This document shows positions 61,929 to 64,000 of a stretch of 64,000 nucleotides of DNA, one piece after another (within the stretch, counting starts at the first letter, position 1; the number at the start of each line of letters is the position of its first letter). Both the position numbers and the translations under genes were made by a program. Where the stretch lies: the NCBI RefSeq assembly GCF_900107535.1, contig NZ_FNRA01000002.1, positions 186,001 to 250,000 on the forward strand. Direction: 5' to 3'. The DNA is from Pedobacter hartonius (GTDB taxonomy: Bacteria > Bacteroidota > Bacteroidia > Sphingobacteriales > Sphingobacteriaceae). A model generated the notes under the pieces. It was given only the letters and a program-made list of their open reading frames with translations, was not told where the DNA came from and searched no databases.

Positions 61929-62237
61929 ATGAAAAAACTAATTTACTCTTTCGCCTTAATCTTCATGTTGGGTATCAGCATGAACACTGTATCTGCGGCA
62001 ACAACTAAAGACAAAGTTGAAATGACTGTTGAGCAAAAAGCTCAGTTAGAAAAAATTACTAACCGTGTTGAAGAAATTAAAGCAATGGACAAATCTAATT
62101 TGTCAAGAGCTGAGAGAAAAGAATTGCGCAAAGAATTGAAAGAAATGAAAAAAGAAGCCCGCGCAATGGGTGGAGGTATCTATCTTTCTGTTGGTGCTAT
62201 CATTATCATCATCTTATTACTAATCCTGATCTTGTAA
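61929..62237 (+). CDS. Exported short coiled-coil/TM protein, 102 aa
   Basis: A signal peptide (MKKLIYSFALIFMLGISMNTVSA) is followed by a highly charged helix of about 50 residues (EQKAQLEKITNRVEEIKAMD, then repeats of KE-rich sequence) and a C-terminal glycine-led hydrophobic helix (GAIIIIILLLILIL). Such small proteins are frequent in Bacteroidota and highly expressed, but unnamed. It has its own strong terminator. A frame from 61815 is longer but starts inside the preceding terminator. Confidence 0.75.
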   Translation: MKKLIYSFALIFMLGISMNTVSAATTKDKVEMTVEQKAQLEKITNRVEEIKAMDKSNLSRAERKELRKELKEMKKEARAMGGGIYLSVGAIIIIILLLILIL

Positions 62238-62255
62238 TTTAAAGATCATCTAAAT

Positions 62256-62292
62256 AAAAAAAGCTTCCTCTTATGCAGAGGAAGCTTTTTTT
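62256..62292. terminator. Two-way terminator
   Basis: AAAAAAGCTTCCTC, loop TTATGCA, GAGGAAGCTTTTTT between the convergent 102-codon gene and serS. Confidence 0.93.
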
Positions 62293-62314
62293 ATTTCAGG
62301 CCTGAAAACAAACT

Positions 62315-63586
62315 CTAATCTATCCGGTCGAAACCGGTATAAGGGATCAGCACTTCAGGGATCATCACCCCGTCCTCTGTCTGGTAGTTTTCCAGGATAG
62401 CTGCCACGATACGCGGCAGTGCCAGCGCACTTCCGTTCAGGGTGTGTGCCAGTTGTGTTTTGCCCGTTGCACCTTTATATCTCAATTTCAAACGGTTGGT
62501 CTGATAAGCTTCAAAATTAGATACAGATGAAACTTCCAGCCAGCGCTGCTGTGCTGCACTCCATACTTCCATGTCGTATGTCATTGCAGAAACAAAACCC
62601 ATATCTCCGCCACAAAGACGAAGCACGCGGTAATGTAAACCCAAATCCTGTAACAGCGACTGAACATAGGTACTCATTTCTTCCAGTACAGCATATGAGG
62701 TATCCGGATGTACCACCTGTACCAGTTCCACCTTGTCAAACTGGTGCAGCCTGTTCAGTCCGCGTACGTGTGCACCATATGAACCGGCCTCGCGGCGAAA
62801 ACAAGGTGTATAAGCAGTATTTTTAATAGGTAGCTCTTCTTCCTTCAGGATAACATCACGGTAAAGATTAGTTACCGGCACTTCAGCTGTAGGAATCAGG
62901 TACAGGTTATCAACGGTAGAATGGTACATCTGTCCTTCTTTATCCGGCAGTTGCCCGGTTCCGAAGCCCGAAGCTTCATTGACCATCAGCGGCACCTGCA
63001 TTTCCCTGTATCCGGCTGCTGTAGCACGGTCCAGGAAGAAGTTAATCAGTGCACGCTGTAAACGGGCTCCCTTTCCTTTATAGACAGGAAATCCCGCACC
63101 TGTAATTTTAGTCCCAAGCTCAAAATCTATAATATCGTATTTAGCCGTCAGCTCCCAGTGAGGCAACGCCTTTGCATGTAGCTGCACAGGTTCACCATAT
63201 AAATAAGTAACTTCATTTTCCTCAGGTGTAGCGCCCACAGGTACCAGTTCTCCCGGTAAATTGGGCAGCTGTACCAAAGCATTGTACAAATGCAGTTCTG
63301 CCACAGCCAACTGGTCTGCCAGTTGCTTCATCTGCTCTTTGTTTGATGTAGTCTGGGCTTTAATCACCTCCGCTTCTTCTTTCTTTCCATTCCGCATCAG
63401 TTCACCAACCTGTTTAGCACTGGCATTGGCGATAGCAGATAAATTATCCAGCGAAGTTTGAGTCTGTCTGCGTTCTTCATCAAATTTGATAACTTCGTCT
63501 ACCAGTTCTGGCTGTTTGAAATTACGGATACTTAAGCGTTCTAAAACTTTCTCTCTATTTTCACGGATATAGTTAACTTGCAGCAT
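62315..63586 (-). CDS. serS: Seryl-tRNA synthetase
   Basis: 423 residues, the normal length. The N-terminal long coiled coil that grips the tRNA variable arm spans about 30-110; class II motif 2 reads CFRREAGSYGAHVRGLNRLHQF (in parts), motif 3 lies in LNGSALALPRIVAAILEN, and the serine-site block PTAEVPVTNLY is present. It charges tRNA-Ser and tRNA-Sec. Start ATG at 63586 follows a TATATTTG box on the minus strand by 16 bases. Confidence 0.98.
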   Translation of the reverse strand: MLQVNYIRENREKVLERLSIRNFKQPELVDEVIKFDEERRQTQTSLDNLSAIANASAKQVGELMRNGKKEEAEVIKAQTTSNKEQMKQLADQLAVAELHLYNALVQLPNLPGELVPVGATPEENEVTYLYGEPVQLHAKALPHWELTAKYDIIDFELGTKITGAGFPVYKGKGARLQRALINFFLDRATAAGYREMQVPLMVNEASGFGTGQLPDKEGQMYHSTVDNLYLIPTAEVPVTNLYRDVILKEEELPIKNTAYTPCFRREAGSYGAHVRGLNRLHQFDKVELVQVVHPDTSYAVLEEMSTYVQSLLQDLGLHYRVLRLCGGDMGFVSAMTYDMEVWSAAQQRWLEVSSVSNFEAYQTNRLKLRYKGATGKTQLAHTLNGSALALPRIVAAILENYQTEDGVMIPEVLIPYTGFDRID

Positions 63587-63602
63587 TATTAATTTTTTTT
63601 AA

Positions 63603-63610
63603 CAAATATA
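63603..63610 (-). promoter_or_regulatory. -7 box of serS
   Basis: TATATTTG on the minus strand, an exact match to TAnnTTTG, 16 bases before the start codon. Confidence 0.5.
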
Positions 63611-63630
63611 ACAAGAGTTTGGAGAATAAT

Positions 63631-64000
63631 ATGGGCGGTAAACTATTTCTGGTGCCTACACCTATCGGAAACCTGGAAGATATGACCTTCAGGGCTGTCC
63701 GGATATTGAAGGAAGCAGATATCATCCTGGCAGAAGATACCCGTACAAGTGCGCCTTTATTAAAGCATTTCGGCATTGACAAAAAGGCATATTCACACCA
63801 TCAGCACAATGAACACAAAGCCACCTCAGAGATCATCCGGTTTTTAAAGGAAGGAAAAAACGTAGCACTGATATCAGATGCAGGAACACCTGCGATCTCT
63901 GACCCGGGTTTCTTCCTGGTAAGGGAAGTGTTAAAGAATGATTTACCTGTGGAATGTTTGCCGGGTGCCACGGCTTTTGTTCCTGCCCTGGTCAATTCGG
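63631..64000 (+). CDS. rsmI: 16S rRNA 2'-O-ribose C1402 methyltransferase, N-terminal part
   Basis: The frame is open to the window end (123 codons seen). The start MGGKLFLVPTPIGNLEDMT is the RsmI signature, followed by ADIILAEDTRTSAPLLKHFGI, HQHNEH and the SAM-site block ALISDAGTPAISDPG. RsmI methylates C1402 of 16S rRNA in the decoding centre. A GGAG sequence lies nine bases before the ATG. Divergent from serS, with 44 bases between the two start codons. The missing C terminus is due to the window edge. Confidence 0.95.
   Translation, partial: MGGKLFLVPTPIGNLEDMTFRAVRILKEADIILAEDTRTSAPLLKHFGIDKKAYSHHQHNEHKATSEIIRFLKEGKNVALISDAGTPAISDPGFFLVREVLKNDLPVECLPGATAFVPALVNS

Overview
The window looks like chromosome of a Bacteroidota bacterium, most probably a Pedobacter-like Sphingobacteriaceae. 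The grounds are two complete SusC/SusD-like outer-membrane uptake pairs, promoters of the TTTG-N19-TAnnTTTG type, a Nudix-family arabinose regulator of the kind described in Bacteroides, many lipoproteins with a short lipobox, and housekeeping orders such as mutL-rhomboid-rhomboid and ileS-traR/dksA-lspA. No rRNA, CRISPR array or transposase is visible.

Layout. 1-2.6 kb: mutL and two rhomboid genes on the minus strand. 2.7-4.6 kb: a lipoprotein made of a GH3 C-terminal-like domain and a beta-lactamase-type serine hydrolase. 4.7 kb: tRNA-Thr. 5-12.3 kb: a 2-oxoglutarate/Fe(II) oxygenase, exported MsrA, two tandem GIN-domain-like paralogs, an SGNH hydrolase with a FadL-type porin, and a nitroreductase. 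12.4-15.1 kb: a large exported MG2/TonB-plug-like protein. 15.1-15.8 kb: a gene-free stretch holding a 26-bp-stem hairpin, a 13-bp minisatellite and decayed repeats. 15.8-26.4 kb: PspC/PadR pair, amino-acid permease, a 52-aa membrane peptide, a TlpA-like thioredoxin protein, a diadenylate-cyclase-like gene coupled to rlmF, a sugar MFS transporter, a diacylglycerol kinase and recO.

27.2-32.7 kb is an AT-rich insertion bounded by two identical 84-bp copies of tRNA-Val(TAC). It carries an IntDOT-like tyrosine recombinase, a P-loop replication-type ATPase, an XRE regulator facing a perfect operator palindrome, a candidate origin and small exported or membrane proteins. Matching arm-type repeats lie at nearly equal distance from each end. 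It looks like a minimal integrative, replicative element or phage satellite of about 5.4 kb.

32.8-44.4 kb: a glycosyltransferase that seems internally shortened, then two divergent SusC/SusD pairs. The rightward pair has a long leader with a canonical SAM-I riboswitch and, after it, a 32-codon reading frame ending in a Met/Cys-rich run. This suggests sulfur-controlled outer-membrane uptake and is the most intriguing part of the window.

44.5-55.9 kb is an L-arabinose locus: transketolase and aldose epimerase (minus), divergent Nudix-type araR, then araB-araD-araA and a sodium/solute symporter, closed by an AraC-type regulator. Imported arabinose would be isomerised, phosphorylated and epimerised to xylulose-5-phosphate and passed to the pentose phosphate pathway through transketolase. 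Several perfect AT-rich palindromes in the control regions are candidate AraR operators. 56-64 kb: a small membrane protein, ileS, a TraR/DksA protein with most zinc ligands missing, lspA, a SIMPL-domain protein, a short exported coiled-coil/TM protein, serS, and the start of rsmI, cut by the window end.
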